A stretch of 64,000 nucleotides of DNA from an uncultured Flavobacteriales bacterium (GTDB lineage Bacteria; Bacteroidota; Bacteroidia; Flavobacteriales_D; Sanyastnellaceae), in the NCBI GenBank assembly GCA_938074325.1, contig CALJFZ010000011.1, forward strand, positions 61,161 to 125,160, in the 5' to 3' direction. The position numbers and the translations under genes were made by a program. The notes under the pieces are model-generated. The model made no database searches and was not told where the DNA came from. It worked only from the letters and a program-made list of their open reading frames with translations. Position 1 is the first letter of the stretch. Each line of letters begins with the position of its first letter. Below are positions 1 to 10,372 of the stretch, one piece after another.

Positions 1-1032
1 GATGCCCATGCGTTTCTTCGTGTGTTGGGAGAAGAATTCAACCAGTTTGTAGTATTTCTGATAATTCGAAATCAATACCGTCTGACCGATTGAGCACAAT
101 ACATCAGCGCGATCGAGGAAATCTTGTTCATCGATGTCGCCCTCCGCGGAGAGGTTGTTGAGTGTGATTTCGAAAAGAACCTGGATGTTGTCCTCCTTAA
201 CGCGAGGCTCCTGTTTGAATTGCTGGAGCCCCTTAGCGATCATGTCAATGCTGACCTTGGTGACCGGGCGGAACGAGCCTCGGATGGCGAGGATGTTCTT
301 TTTGTAGAGGACATCCGCAGCTTGGCGGTTGCGTCCGTCGGGTGAGAAGATGACCGCATCGGTCATGCCGTTTTTCACGAGCTGCAGCGACAGCAGGCGG
401 TTGTCGATGTGCTCGAAGTCCGGTCCATTCATTTGGATCATGTCGACTTCGACCTGATCGCGATCGAGGTTGTCGTAGAGCGACTGCAGCAGCTCCTTCG
501 GCTTCTTGTAGAAGAAAACGCACCCGTAGATGAGGTTCACCCCGAGCATGCCCACGGTCTGATGTTGCAAGAGCGCATCGCTTTCATGCAGACGAGCATG
601 GAGGATGACCTCGTTGGGCTCTTTATCGGGGGCTGTCTGAAACTTGAGACCAAACCAACCGTGTCCTTGGTTGGTTTTGTGGTAATTGATGGTGGCCACC
701 GTATTGGCGAAGGCGAAGAAGTGCTTCGAGGGGTGCTGTGCCCGATCCAATCGATCAACCATTAATTGGTATTCGTGCTTCAGCATTTTTTGCACGCGGC
801 TTTCGCACACGTACCGGCTGTTTTTCTCTTCGCCATAGATGGCGTCGGAAAAATCCTTGTCATACGCGGACATGGCTTTGGCAATGGTGCCTGAAGCGCC
901 ACCAGCACGGAAAAAATGCCGCACGACTTCTTGTCCAGCGCCGATTTCGGCAAAGGTTCCATAGAGGTCCTGATTCAGGTTGATGCGAAGGGCTTTTTGC
1001 TTCGCCGAGAGGATGACACGGTTGGAATCCAC
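1..1032 (-). CDS. Conserved Bacteroidota protein of about 480 aa (often annotated as nicotinate-nucleotide adenylyltransferase or 'TonB-dependent receptor'); 3' end runs off the window
   Basis: My reverse-complement translation reads VDSNRVILSAKQKALRINLNQDLYGTFAEIGAGQEVVRHFFRAGGASGTIAKAMSAYDKDFSDAIYGEEKNSRYVCESRVQKMLKHEYQLMVDRLDRAQHPSKHFFAF..., open to the window edge; likely GTG start. Missing from the ORF track because it is open-ended. Confidence 0.7.
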   Translation of the reverse strand, partial: MDSNRVILSAKQKALRINLNQDLYGTFAEIGAGQEVVRHFFRAGGASGTIAKAMSAYDKDFSDAIYGEEKNSRYVCESRVQKMLKHEYQLMVDRLDRAQHPSKHFFAFANTVATINYHKTNQGHGWFGLKFQTAPDKEPNEVILHARLHESDALLQHQTVGMLGVNLIYGCVFFYKKPKELLQSLYDNLDRDQVEVDMIQMNGPDFEHIDNRLLSLQLVKNGMTDAVIFSPDGRNRQAADVLYKKNILAIRGSFRPVTKVSIDMIAKGLQQFKQEPRVKEDNIQVLFEITLNNLSAEGDIDEQDFLDRADVLCSIGQTVLISNYQKYYKLVEFFSQHTKKRMGI

Positions 1033-1102
1033 GACCTTATTGATTTCAGTGTTCGACCTGTTTCAACAAATGTACGAGATGTACAGGGCGTACCTTTGCG
1101 TC

Positions 1103-1885
1103 ATGCAGGTGGAATTCACTTTTCTCGGAACGGGCACGTCTCAAGGCGTTCCCATCATCGGGTGCGATTGCCCGGTTTGCCGAAGCTCAGATCCGCGAGA
1201 CCAGCGGCTAAGAAGCTCCCTGCTCGTGCACACTGGTGATGCCACGGTGGTCATTGATACTGGTCCGGATTTCCGGCAACAATGCCTCCGCGAGTCAGTC
1301 AAAAGCATTGACGCGGTTGTTTTTACGCATGAACACAAAGACCATGTGGCTGGATTGGATGATATCCGACCCTTCAATTTCCGCAGCAAGAAGGACATGC
1401 CTGTTTTTGCTACTGAACGCGTGGAGCAAGCCTTACACCGCGAATTTCAGTACATCTTCGAGGCCAATTACCCCGGGGTTCCAAAGGTGGCATTGAATCG
1501 GATAGATGAAGCTCCCTTTACCATTGGAGAGGCAACGTGGTGGCCGCTTCCTGTGCTCCATCATCGGCTCCCTGTTTTGGGGTTCCGTGTAGGAGGATTG
1601 GGTTACATCACGGATGCCAATTCATTTTCGGACCAAGCGCTTGAACGATTGGAGGGCGTGGATGTCCTCGTTTTAAATGCGCTGCGCAGGGAGTCGCACC
1701 TTTCGCATTTCACCTTGGAGGAAGCGTTGGAATGGGCCAAGCGGATTGGTGCGCGCCAAACGTATTTCACGCACATCAGCCATCAACTGGGCTTTCACGA
1801 GGAGGTAAGTGCTGAATTGCCTCCAGGGGTTTCCCTCGCGTTTGACGGATTGTCTGGAATGACCGAGGGCAGGGGGCTCGATTGA
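1103..1885 (+). CDS. MBL-fold metallo-hydrolase (PhnP-like phosphodiesterase family)
   Basis: MQVEFTFLGTGTSQGVPIIGCDCPVC..., THEHKDHVAGLDD motif; -7 box TACCTTTG at 1091-1098. Confidence 0.85.
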   Translation: MQVEFTFLGTGTSQGVPIIGCDCPVCRSSDPRDQRLRSSLLVHTGDATVVIDTGPDFRQQCLRESVKSIDAVVFTHEHKDHVAGLDDIRPFNFRSKKDMPVFATERVEQALHREFQYIFEANYPGVPKVALNRIDEAPFTIGEATWWPLPVLHHRLPVLGFRVGGLGYITDANSFSDQALERLEGVDVLVLNALRRESHLSHFTLEEALEWAKRIGARQTYFTHISHQLGFHEEVSAELPPGVSLAFDGLSGMTEGRGLD

Positions 1886-1902
1886 CATATTTTCGCGGCA
1901 TC

Positions 1903-2814
1903 ATGTCCCTGTTATTTCTTCGTCTTCTTTCTCGCCTTCCATTCAGCGTTTTGCACAGCATCAGTTCGTTGGTGGCGATTCTGGCTTCACGGCTGGTGGG
2001 ATACCGCCGCCTGGTCATTCGCGGCAACATCGAGCGAAGCTTCCCCGAGCTTTCAATGGCCGACCACCGCAGGATTGAGCGCGACTATTATCGCCATTTT
2101 GCGGACATCACATTGGAATCCATTAAGAATTTCACCATCAGTGATGCGGGGGCAAGGGCCCGTATGGAGCACCGCGGAGTCGAAGTCTTTGAGCAGTTCA
2201 AGCAAGAAGGCCGAAGCGTGTTGATTGCAGGAGGACATTTCAATAACTGGGAATTGTACGCCATGACGGCGAATCAGAGCATCCCACATGATGCGATGGC
2301 GGTGTACAAGCGGCTTTCGAATCCAACGATGGATGAGGAAGTTCGCGCTTCTCGTCAGCGTTTTGGACTGGAGATGGTGCGCACCGTTGATGCCCAAGCT
2401 TGGATGGATGAACATGCACAGGGTTTGCGACCGAAGGCCGTGGTGATGGGGTTTGATCAAAGTCCGGCTGACCCCCAGAAATCCTGGTGGAACACCTTTC
2501 TCAACCAGGAAACGGCTTGGTATTTCGGGCTGGAGAAATGGGCCCGGATGTACAACCTGCCGGTCATCTACGGGCACATTCGTAAGGTCAAGCGAGGCGT
2601 GTACTTCACGGAATATGAACTCGTGACGGATGCACCGCTCACCTTGCCCGAAGGCGCGATCCTTCAGCGCTGCATCGACTTGCTTGAGCAGGACATCCGC
2701 GAAACGCCCCATCAGTGGTTGTGGTCACACAAACGATGGAAGCACGCACGCCCGGAAACCATGCTATTGAACCGGCGTCCAGAAGGCCCGATAAATCCGA
2801 GTGCCCATGCATGA
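1903..2814 (+). CDS. Lysophospholipid / lipid A biosynthesis acyltransferase (LpxL/HtrB family)
   Basis: GGHFNNWE catalytic region and MGFDQSP; length about 300 aa. Confidence 0.85.
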   Translation: MSLLFLRLLSRLPFSVLHSISSLVAILASRLVGYRRLVIRGNIERSFPELSMADHRRIERDYYRHFADITLESIKNFTISDAGARARMEHRGVEVFEQFKQEGRSVLIAGGHFNNWELYAMTANQSIPHDAMAVYKRLSNPTMDEEVRASRQRFGLEMVRTVDAQAWMDEHAQGLRPKAVVMGFDQSPADPQKSWWNTFLNQETAWYFGLEKWARMYNLPVIYGHIRKVKRGVYFTEYELVTDAPLTLPEGAILQRCIDLLEQDIRETPHQWLWSHKRWKHARPETMLLNRRPEGPINPSAHA

Positions 2815-4081
2815 AGTTCCATTGGCCGAGCGCATGCGCCCCAAGACATTGGGGGATTATTTGGGTCAAGGCCACTTGGTCGGTGAAGACCAAGTTTTGC
2901 GCCGTTCCGTCGAAGGGGGCAATGTGCCGTCCATGATTTTATGGGGGCCTCCAGGTGTCGGAAAAACCACCCTCGCCAAAATCATTGCAGCGCAATCCGG
3001 CCGTCCTTTTCACGAGCTCTCGGCCGTTCAAAGCGGCGTAAAAGAGGTGAGGGAGATCATAGCAAGCGTCAAACGTTCAGGGATGTTTGCCGGCCGAGCC
3101 ATTCTCTTCATTGATGAGATTCACCGATTCTCAAAGTCCCAGCAAGACAGTTTGTTGGGTGCTGTAGAACAGGGCCTTGTCACGCTCATTGGTGCGACAA
3201 CGGAGAACCCGTCATTTGAGGTGATTCCGGCGTTAATAAGCAGGTGTCAAGTATATGTCTTAAAGTCATTTAGTGAAGAACAATTAAAGCTAATTGTAAC
3301 CCGTGCGATTCAGCAAGATGAAGTGCTTTCCATGCGTTCCATCGAGGTAGCGGAATGGGAAGCTTTGTTTCGAGCGAGTGGCGGAGACGCGCGCAGGTTG
3401 CTCAATGCTGTGGAATTGCTGGTGGGGCTTTCTGAGGGCGATCAAGTGGTCATCGACAACGCTGCTGTCAAGTCCGCTTTGCAGTCTACCACCGTGCGAT
3501 TCGATAAGAAGGGAGATACGCATTACGACATTGCATCGGCCTTGATCAAAAGCATTCGAGGGAGCGACCCGAACGCGGCCGTCTATTACTTGGCTCGGAT
3601 GCTTGCCGGGGGCGAAGACCCCAAGTTCATTGCGCGCCGCCTGGTGATATCGGCTGCTGAAGATATTGGCTTGGCCAATCCCACAGCCTTGGTTATGGCG
3701 AATGAAACCTTTGCAGCCATCGAACGCATAGGTATGCCCGAGGGCCGCATCGTATTGAGTCAATGCGTCATCTACTTGGCCACAAGTCCCAAAAGCAATG
3801 CCGCCTACGCCGCAATCAATCAAGCCATGCGTGCAGTAGAAGCGACCGGTGATCTGCCCGTGCCCCTGCATTTGCGAAATGCATCCAATCAATTCATGAA
3901 GGATCAAGGCTACGGCAAGGGCTACCAATACGACCACGAATCCGAGCAAGGGGCGTCCGGTCAGGAATTCCTCCCGCAGGGAATTGAAGGCAGTTCTTTT
4001 TACCTGCCAGGGGCCAATTCCAAAGAGGCAGGTATCCGTGCAGCTATGAAGGCCGTATGGAAGGATAAGTACAATTTCTGA
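2807..4081 (+). CDS. rarA: Replication-associated recombination protein A (AAA+ ATPase)
   Basis: PLAERMRPKTLGDYLGQGHL, WGPPGVGKTTLA, LFIDEIHRFSKSQQD, GATTENPSFEV. Confidence 0.95.
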   Translation: MHEVPLAERMRPKTLGDYLGQGHLVGEDQVLRRSVEGGNVPSMILWGPPGVGKTTLAKIIAAQSGRPFHELSAVQSGVKEVREIIASVKRSGMFAGRAILFIDEIHRFSKSQQDSLLGAVEQGLVTLIGATTENPSFEVIPALISRCQVYVLKSFSEEQLKLIVTRAIQQDEVLSMRSIEVAEWEALFRASGGDARRLLNAVELLVGLSEGDQVVIDNAAVKSALQSTTVRFDKKGDTHYDIASALIKSIRGSDPNAAVYYLARMLAGGEDPKFIARRLVISAAEDIGLANPTALVMANETFAAIERIGMPEGRIVLSQCVIYLATSPKSNAAYAAINQAMRAVEATGDLPVPLHLRNASNQFMKDQGYGKGYQYDHESEQGASGQEFLPQGIEGSSFYLPGANSKEAGIRAAMKAVWKDKYNF

Positions 4082-4092
4082 CCTAGTTCGGT

Positions 4093-5805
4093 TCAGCGCA
4101 TGAGGATGAAGCGCGATCGGATTAAACTGCTGTTTGGACCGAACAAGTTGAATACATAGGTGCCATTTTTCAAGGATAGAGGCAGGTCAACCGCTCCTTG
4201 TAAATGACCCTCATCCGTGGGCCAAACTGGGGCGTCTCCCTCATCTACCAGCTGATTGCGCATATCCAGCAGCTGCCACTTCATAGGCGTTTGTTGCCCT
4301 TTGTACATCCAGCGAATGGTTCCTCCACTGCATGGATTGGGGAAGAGCAAAAAGTCCTCCGCTCCTGCCGTTCCCCAGGTCGCAGCGCCGTTTTCATCCA
4401 GCCACTCGAAGGCTTTCTGAAAGTCGGGAATGCCGTGCCCCATGCTGTCGTTGGGTGTAGCATACAAATGGGATGAGGCGATGATCGCTTGGCGGATTTC
4501 CGAGGCAGGTGCATCGGGAAACGCCTGCCAGAGGCATGCTGCAGCACCGCAGAGGATGGGGGAAGCGAAGCTGGTGCCATTGCCTTGGCGGATGGTGGAA
4601 TCGGCAAACGGATGAGCGGCCTGGACGCCAAGTGCCATGACGTCAGGTTTCACGCGCCCATCGGAGGTGGGGCCCCAGCCGCTGAACGGCGCATGGTTGC
4701 CATCGGCGTCGACAGCTCCCACCGTCAGAATGCCTTCTGCATCGGCTGGCGCTGTGATGTAATGCCATTCGGCGGCCCCGCTGTTTCCTGCGCTTGTGGT
4801 GCACAAAATGCCTTTTTGCGCTGCCCAAGTTGCGGCCTGGCTGATGCGCGTGGTTGTGCCGTTGAGTTCGTCGTAAACGTGGTTCATGGTTGAATCGTCG
4901 AACAGGCTGTATCCCAAAGACGTGTTCATGAGGTCGACTCCAATGCTATCTGCATGTTCGGCGGCAGCGACCCAGTAATCTTCTTCGATGAGGTATTCAC
5001 TGTAGGCATCTTCGGTTCGGTATAGGATGTAGGTGGCATCCGGTGCTGTGCCAATTAAATGGTCCTTCCAGTGCCCGGCCATTGTTCCCAGAACGGCGGT
5101 TCCGTGCCGGTGGTGAGCAAACAATCCACCTTGGGATTGCATGGCATCCATGCCTTCTAGGATGCGCCCCTCATTCCAAGCGCGTTGGAATACAGGCAGG
5201 GACTCGGTGTTTTCAAACCCTGCATCCAACACGGCTATGGTCATTCCCGAACCGGTAAAACCGATGCCGTGCAACCAGTCTGCGTTCAGTTGTTCCAACG
5301 GCCCCAAGCCCAATCCGTATCCACTCGGTGGGCATTCGTTTTCCCTCGTGATGGCGACAGGTGGCTCGCGGTAATCGCCTTCGATGGCCAGGACCGATTT
5401 GATGTCGGTCACCATGGGCAATTCGAGCAGGGTCAGTGGATCAAATGTGGTATCGACCAGCGCAATGGTCACAGCATTGAACCACTTGCTCTTGAGGATC
5501 ACTTTGAACGCGCTCATGGATTCGAGTTCCGCGACGTAATCCGGTGGGATGGGCATGTCGTGATCCGTTACCGCGATGTTTTGCAAGGCCCGGCGATAGA
5601 TCGCTTTTGGGCTCAAAAACGCCTCGGGTTCATCGACTTTAAACGGTGTTGAGTACCCGGCAGGCAGTTCGTTTTGGGTTTTTCCCTCGAATTGGACCCA
5701 ATACCTGTGCGGCGCATTTTGTGCACCGGCCGTTCCCAAAATGAAGGTGAGGGCCACGGTGCAAATCCCGCGAGCGATGTTCAGCATCACATCAGCGCGC
5801 ATCAT
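4093..5805 (-). CDS. S8 (subtilisin-like) serine peptidase with T9SS type A sorting domain
   Basis: TIAVLDAGF, HGTAVLGTMAG, GTSFASPI motifs; C-terminal LFPNPCSGG...GTYVFNLF sorting domain. Confidence 0.9.
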   Translation of the reverse strand: MMRADVMLNIARGICTVALTFILGTAGAQNAPHRYWVQFEGKTQNELPAGYSTPFKVDEPEAFLSPKAIYRRALQNIAVTDHDMPIPPDYVAELESMSAFKVILKSKWFNAVTIALVDTTFDPLTLLELPMVTDIKSVLAIEGDYREPPVAITRENECPPSGYGLGLGPLEQLNADWLHGIGFTGSGMTIAVLDAGFENTESLPVFQRAWNEGRILEGMDAMQSQGGLFAHHRHGTAVLGTMAGHWKDHLIGTAPDATYILYRTEDAYSEYLIEEDYWVAAAEHADSIGVDLMNTSLGYSLFDDSTMNHVYDELNGTTTRISQAATWAAQKGILCTTSAGNSGAAEWHYITAPADAEGILTVGAVDADGNHAPFSGWGPTSDGRVKPDVMALGVQAAHPFADSTIRQGNGTSFASPILCGAAACLWQAFPDAPASEIRQAIIASSHLYATPNDSMGHGIPDFQKAFEWLDENGAATWGTAGAEDFLLFPNPCSGGTIRWMYKGQQTPMKWQLLDMRNQLVDEGDAPVWPTDEGHLQGAVDLPLSLKNGTYVFNLFGPNSSLIRSRFILMR

Positions 5806-6902
5806 TGCTTTTCAGATGACTGGAGTACGCCATTTTCATAGCGTTCAATCAAGATGAGTCGGCCGTTGAGGTCGTAATTGTAGACTTCGCCGTCGAGCTT
5901 GCCATCCACGTATTCGCCTTCCCGTTTCAGCGCCTCGCCTTCGAGGATGCGTTTGCGGATGGTGTCTCCGGTTTCCGGATCGATGGAGGCCTCAATGACC
6001 CATTCGCCGGTGTCGTGCCATTCGCGGAATGGGCCGGTCTTTTGTTGGTTGATGACTTCGAATTCTTCCTTAGGTCGACCGTCGTTGAAGGTCATGACGA
6101 CCGATCCATTCTCATGGATTTCTTCGATGAGTTCACCTTGCTCAAATTGCCGAGTGGTTTGCACCGTGCCGTCCTCCATGAATGACTTCCAGAAGCCGTT
6201 CTCCTTGCCAGCGTCGTATAAGCCCAAGGTCTGAGGTCGGCCATTGGCATAGTTGATTTTGCACATGCCGTGAAACACCCCCTCGCGGTAATTGATCTCA
6301 GAAAGCAGGGTCCCCAGTTCATCCCACGTTTTCCAGGTGCCATCGCGTTCGCCGTTCTTGTAGTTGCCCTGTTCCAGGCGTTTGTTGTTTTTGCTGTACG
6401 TCACCGATGTTCCGTGGAGGAGGTCAGCGTTGTAATTCTCCTTCAGCCGCAAAAGCCCGGCTGCATCGTAATAGAGCCATTCGCCTTGTTTTAATCGGAC
6501 GGGCTCTCCTTGTTCGTTCAATTGCCGACCGGTCATGTACAGGCCCTCCGCTTGCAGTGAACCGTCGGGGCGGTACAATTTGGTAAACGCCTTGCGGCCG
6601 TTTTCGATGTGGGTGACCTCCGACATCAATTCACCGTCTTCGTAGAAGAATTTGAAGGCTCCACTGGGTTGGCCGTTTTTGAATTGGCCCACGTAGTAAA
6701 GGTTGCCGTTGGGCCAAACCCGGATCCAAGCACCGTCTTTGTTGTTCTTTGCGTTGTTGAGGTTGAAGTCAATGCCTGCTTGACCTGCAGGATAATTTCC
6801 ACCCGTTGGTGTGCCGGGTTGAGCCAACACGTCGTGGGATGTGACAGTTGCAAGCAAAAGGACCGCAAAGGCGGAGAGAAAAGGAGTAGCGCTGCGCATC
6901 AT
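5802..6902 (-). CDS. MORN/YwqK-like repeat protein, secreted
   Basis: Repeated NGxxxGxWKxWxExGxL units; signal peptide MMRSATPFLSAFAVLLLATVTSHDVLAQ. Confidence 0.8.
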   Translation of the reverse strand: MMRSATPFLSAFAVLLLATVTSHDVLAQPGTPTGGNYPAGQAGIDFNLNNAKNNKDGAWIRVWPNGNLYYVGQFKNGQPSGAFKFFYEDGELMSEVTHIENGRKAFTKLYRPDGSLQAEGLYMTGRQLNEQGEPVRLKQGEWLYYDAAGLLRLKENYNADLLHGTSVTYSKNNKRLEQGNYKNGERDGTWKTWDELGTLLSEINYREGVFHGMCKINYANGRPQTLGLYDAGKENGFWKSFMEDGTVQTTRQFEQGELIEEIHENGSVVMTFNDGRPKEEFEVINQQKTGPFREWHDTGEWVIEASIDPETGDTIRKRILEGEALKREGEYVDGKLDGEVYNYDLNGRLILIERYENGVLQSSEKQ

Positions 6903-7036
6903 GAAAGCGAAAATAGTCAATTGGAAAGTGGCTCCACTTGGATTAACGACCAATGCCTCGCGATTTGTACACGTTCCATGGACACAGGCATTTCATTGCC
7001 TACTTTTGCACTCCCAATCACCATTATTTCAATACC

Positions 7037-7975
7037 ATGAAAGTAACCGTAGTCGGAGCAGGTAACGTAGGTGCCACATGCGCAAACGTCCTGGCTACCC
7101 GCGAAGTAGCGAACGAAGTCGTTTTGTTGGACATCAAAGACGGATTTGCCGAGGGCAAGGCGTTGGACATCTGGGAAACGGCTCCCATCAACTTGTACGA
7201 TACCCGCACCGTAGGAGCGACCAACGATTACGCCAAGACAGCCGGTTCGGAAGTAGTGGTGATCACCAGTGGCTTGCCACGAAAGCCCGGAATGAGCCGC
7301 GACGATTTGATTGCGACCAACTCCGGCATCGTCAAAAGCGTGACCAATTCCATCTTGGAGCACAGCCCTGAGGCCATCATCATTGTTGTCTCCAACCCGT
7401 TGGATGTGATGACCTATTGCGCTTACCTCACTGCAAATAAGCCTTCACAAAAAGTAATGGGCATGGCCGGCATCCTCGACACGGCGCGGTACCGCGCTTT
7501 CTTGGCGGAGGCTTTGGATTGCTCGCCGAAGGACATTCAGGCCGTGTTGATGGGAGGCCACGGTGATACCATGGTTCCGCTTCCACGTTACACAACCGTT
7601 GGCGGTATTCCTGTGACTGAGTTGATCGAAGAAGAGAAGTTGAACGCGATTGTTGAGCGTACGAAGAAAGGAGGGGGGGAAATTGTCAACCTCCTGGGCA
7701 CGTCGGCTTGGTACGCACCTGGTGCTGCCGCAGCTCAAATGGTTGAGGCCATTGTGCGCGATCAGAAGCGCATCTTCCCGGTTTGCGCTTGGTTGACCGG
7801 CGAGTATGGAATCAACGATTTGTACCTTGGCGTTCCGGTAAAATTGGGCAAGAACGGCATCGAAGAAATCATCGAATTGGCGTTGAACGACGAGGAAAAA
7901 GCATTGCTGGCCGAGAGCGAGAAAGCCGTCCGCGGTGTAGCGGAGGTCTTGGACCGCATGAACGCAGAAGCATAA
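7037..7975 (+). CDS. mdh: Malate dehydrogenase
   Basis: MKVTVVGAGNVGATCAN, VVSNPLDVMTY, MGGHGDTMVPL. Confidence 0.96.
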   Translation: MKVTVVGAGNVGATCANVLATREVANEVVLLDIKDGFAEGKALDIWETAPINLYDTRTVGATNDYAKTAGSEVVVITSGLPRKPGMSRDDLIATNSGIVKSVTNSILEHSPEAIIIVVSNPLDVMTYCAYLTANKPSQKVMGMAGILDTARYRAFLAEALDCSPKDIQAVLMGGHGDTMVPLPRYTTVGGIPVTELIEEEKLNAIVERTKKGGGEIVNLLGTSAWYAPGAAAAQMVEAIVRDQKRIFPVCAWLTGEYGINDLYLGVPVKLGKNGIEEIIELALNDEEKALLAESEKAVRGVAEVLDRMNAEA

Positions 7976-8014
7976 TCCCAGCAGGAGCAAAGCGAACAGC
8001 GCTTCGCCTTCCTG

Positions 8015-10291
8015 TTACTGTACAACAACCCGCACGGCCTGTGTTTCATGGTCCGCTGCGGGTTGTGTCGTTAAGACGTAAATCCCCGGCAAGGAAGGAG
8101 CGCGGAGGACGGGTGCGTCGTACTGCAAAATCCGGGCGGTATAGAGGGTTCTTCCTTGGAGATCTGTCCAGATAAACTCGCTGTCCCTTTGCCCCGTCCA
8201 TCCGGAAAGGGCCACTGTAGATCCACATGGTACAGGGTTGGGAAACACGCCCATCGACGGAGATGTACTCCATTCAGTAACATGGACCGCGGTACCCTGG
8301 AACCAGCGCAATCCTCCGTTCTGGATTCCAACCAGCATTTCGGGGAGGCCATCGTTATTGACGTCGCCCAGGGTCCCACTGGATCGCAGTCCGCGCATGG
8401 CCGCATTCCAGATGCCATCCCATTCCTCCAATGGTCCGAGAATGTCGGCAGTATTCAGCGTCCCGAAATACTGGATTTCGCCCAATTCGTTGCCTGCCGC
8501 AACGTGAATGACGTCGCCTGCTTTGTACAAGCATGGGGTGGCGTATCCGTTGATGCCCAATGCATTGTGGACTTGAATGCCGCCCCAATTTTCGCCGTTC
8601 GTCTCCGTGGTCTGCATGCACCAGGCCGCATTTTGTGCTGTGCCACAATTCAGAAACAAGGTGAAGGTGCCGTTTTTTTCACCGACCACGAGATCGAGCA
8701 AACCGTCGTTGTCCACATCCATCAATTGGGGGGAAGCAAACTGGCCGATGTCCATGCTTTCTCCTTGTGCATCTGAAAGGGAGAGTTGAGCCAGTTCCCA
8801 CACTGGCCATGCGCCGGGCCCTGCAACGTTGTCATAGCGATGCATGAGGCCCAATTCATCTCCGACCACCAGATCCACATCGCCGTCGCCGTCCAGGTCG
8901 CCCAATGCTGGAAAGGCACTTTCTATCCCGTTGGTCGCAAAATCAATGGACGACCACGTGTTCCATGCAAACGCCGGTGCCTCGGCATCGCCCGTGTTTT
9001 CGAACAAAGCGAGCGCCGTGGGGGTGTCATTGACGCCTTCGTACCGTTCCTTGTTACCAACCACCAAGTCCAGGTCGCCATCGCCGTCGAGGTCGTGCAA
9101 CACGGGGATGGCTCCGCGCCCTACGTCAATGGTGCCGTCTTGGATCCAATGGTCCGATGCCAATGCCCAAACCGGCGTTTCGACGGTGCCTTGGTTTTCC
9201 CATAATTGCACGCATTGGTCGTCGTTGATTTCCAGGCCGATGTTCGGTGAAATGACCAAGTCCCAATCCCCGTCATTGTCCGGGTCAATGGGGTAGGCCG
9301 CTGGAAAGCGCTCGAGGGAAATGGAGTCCTGTGGACCGGCGTGCGGAACCAAGGCTGGAAATGCCATGTCCACCCAGGCGGTGCTGTCTTGGCCGTCGTC
9401 GGCATCCTCAAGCATCAACCCACTCATGGTGGGGTAGGTGACGTCGGAGATGAGCAGGTCGTGGAAATTTTCCCCGTCCATTTGCAGCGCCGTGATCGCT
9501 CCGCCGGCATGAACGCCATCGCGCTCCGCAGGCACCTCGCCAATCGGCGCGGGTCGGCCCTCTGGATCGACGACATTGAAGCTGCAGCTGTGGTCTTCTC
9601 CGATGAACAAGGTGTTGTCTTCGGATCCTTCTGAAACCATTCCGTAGCAGCGATTGGTGCAGACTAAGTCCAGCCCACAGGACGATTGGCCGGAAAAACG
9701 ATAGAGGGATGTGCTGGTCTCCGTGAAACAAATGAAGTCGAGGTCGCCATCGTTGTCAACGTCAAAAATGGCCGGTTTGTCAATGGTGAGGCAGACGAGG
9801 GGCAGCTCCTGTGCGCCTGTACCGAAGTCCCAACTGGCCGTCAATGGAATCGCGTACGGTTCGAATTCGGGCACACCCGTCCCGGTGCCAATGTTGCGGT
9901 AGACGTGTATGCTGTTTTGGTAGCCGGTGAAGAGGTCGGGACGATCGTCGCAATCAAAGTCCCGCAGCAGCACCCAATGCTTGACAGCGGGCCATCCCTC
10001 TGCCCAATCCGGACGCTCTTTCCATGTCCCGTCTTCCGTGTGCTCGAACACCAGAATGCGGCTGCCATCTCGGTCAAAGGTGAAGAGGTCTTGGTCGCCG
10101 TCGCCGTCCATGTCGATTTCCGACCACTGCGGAGCGCTCATCCCGCCGGTGAAGGCATGCGGCAGGTCGGTACCGTACAAATTGACCGTTGGCCCAGACG
10201 TCAATTCCCAGTTCCACGGCGCTTGTGCGGCACCAAGGGCGGGGAGAAGTGCACTGAAAAAACTCAGGATGACGGCAGGTTTCAATTTCAT
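8015..10291 (-). CDS. FG-GAP/VCBS-repeat T9SS-secreted protein
   Basis: Multiple DxDGDGDxDL repeats; signal peptide; C-terminal VFPNPVPCGSTVALSGW. Confidence 0.88.
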   Translation of the reverse strand: MKLKPAVILSFFSALLPALGAAQAPWNWELTSGPTVNLYGTDLPHAFTGGMSAPQWSEIDMDGDGDQDLFTFDRDGSRILVFEHTEDGTWKERPDWAEGWPAVKHWVLLRDFDCDDRPDLFTGYQNSIHVYRNIGTGTGVPEFEPYAIPLTASWDFGTGAQELPLVCLTIDKPAIFDVDNDGDLDFICFTETSTSLYRFSGQSSCGLDLVCTNRCYGMVSEGSEDNTLFIGEDHSCSFNVVDPEGRPAPIGEVPAERDGVHAGGAITALQMDGENFHDLLISDVTYPTMSGLMLEDADDGQDSTAWVDMAFPALVPHAGPQDSISLERFPAAYPIDPDNDGDWDLVISPNIGLEINDDQCVQLWENQGTVETPVWALASDHWIQDGTIDVGRGAIPVLHDLDGDGDLDLVVGNKERYEGVNDTPTALALFENTGDAEAPAFAWNTWSSIDFATNGIESAFPALGDLDGDGDVDLVVGDELGLMHRYDNVAGPGAWPVWELAQLSLSDAQGESMDIGQFASPQLMDVDNDGLLDLVVGEKNGTFTLFLNCGTAQNAAWCMQTTETNGENWGGIQVHNALGINGYATPCLYKAGDVIHVAAGNELGEIQYFGTLNTADILGPLEEWDGIWNAAMRGLRSSGTLGDVNNDGLPEMLVGIQNGGLRWFQGTAVHVTEWSTSPSMGVFPNPVPCGSTVALSGWTGQRDSEFIWTDLQGRTLYTARILQYDAPVLRAPSLPGIYVLTTQPAADHETQAVRVVVQ

Positions 10292-10372
10292 GTGGGCAAG
10301 TTATCGGATTCTTGTTGATTACTTATTCGCTGCTGGGAAAACCCTCCCGTTGAGAGCGGGGTATGTTTAGGC

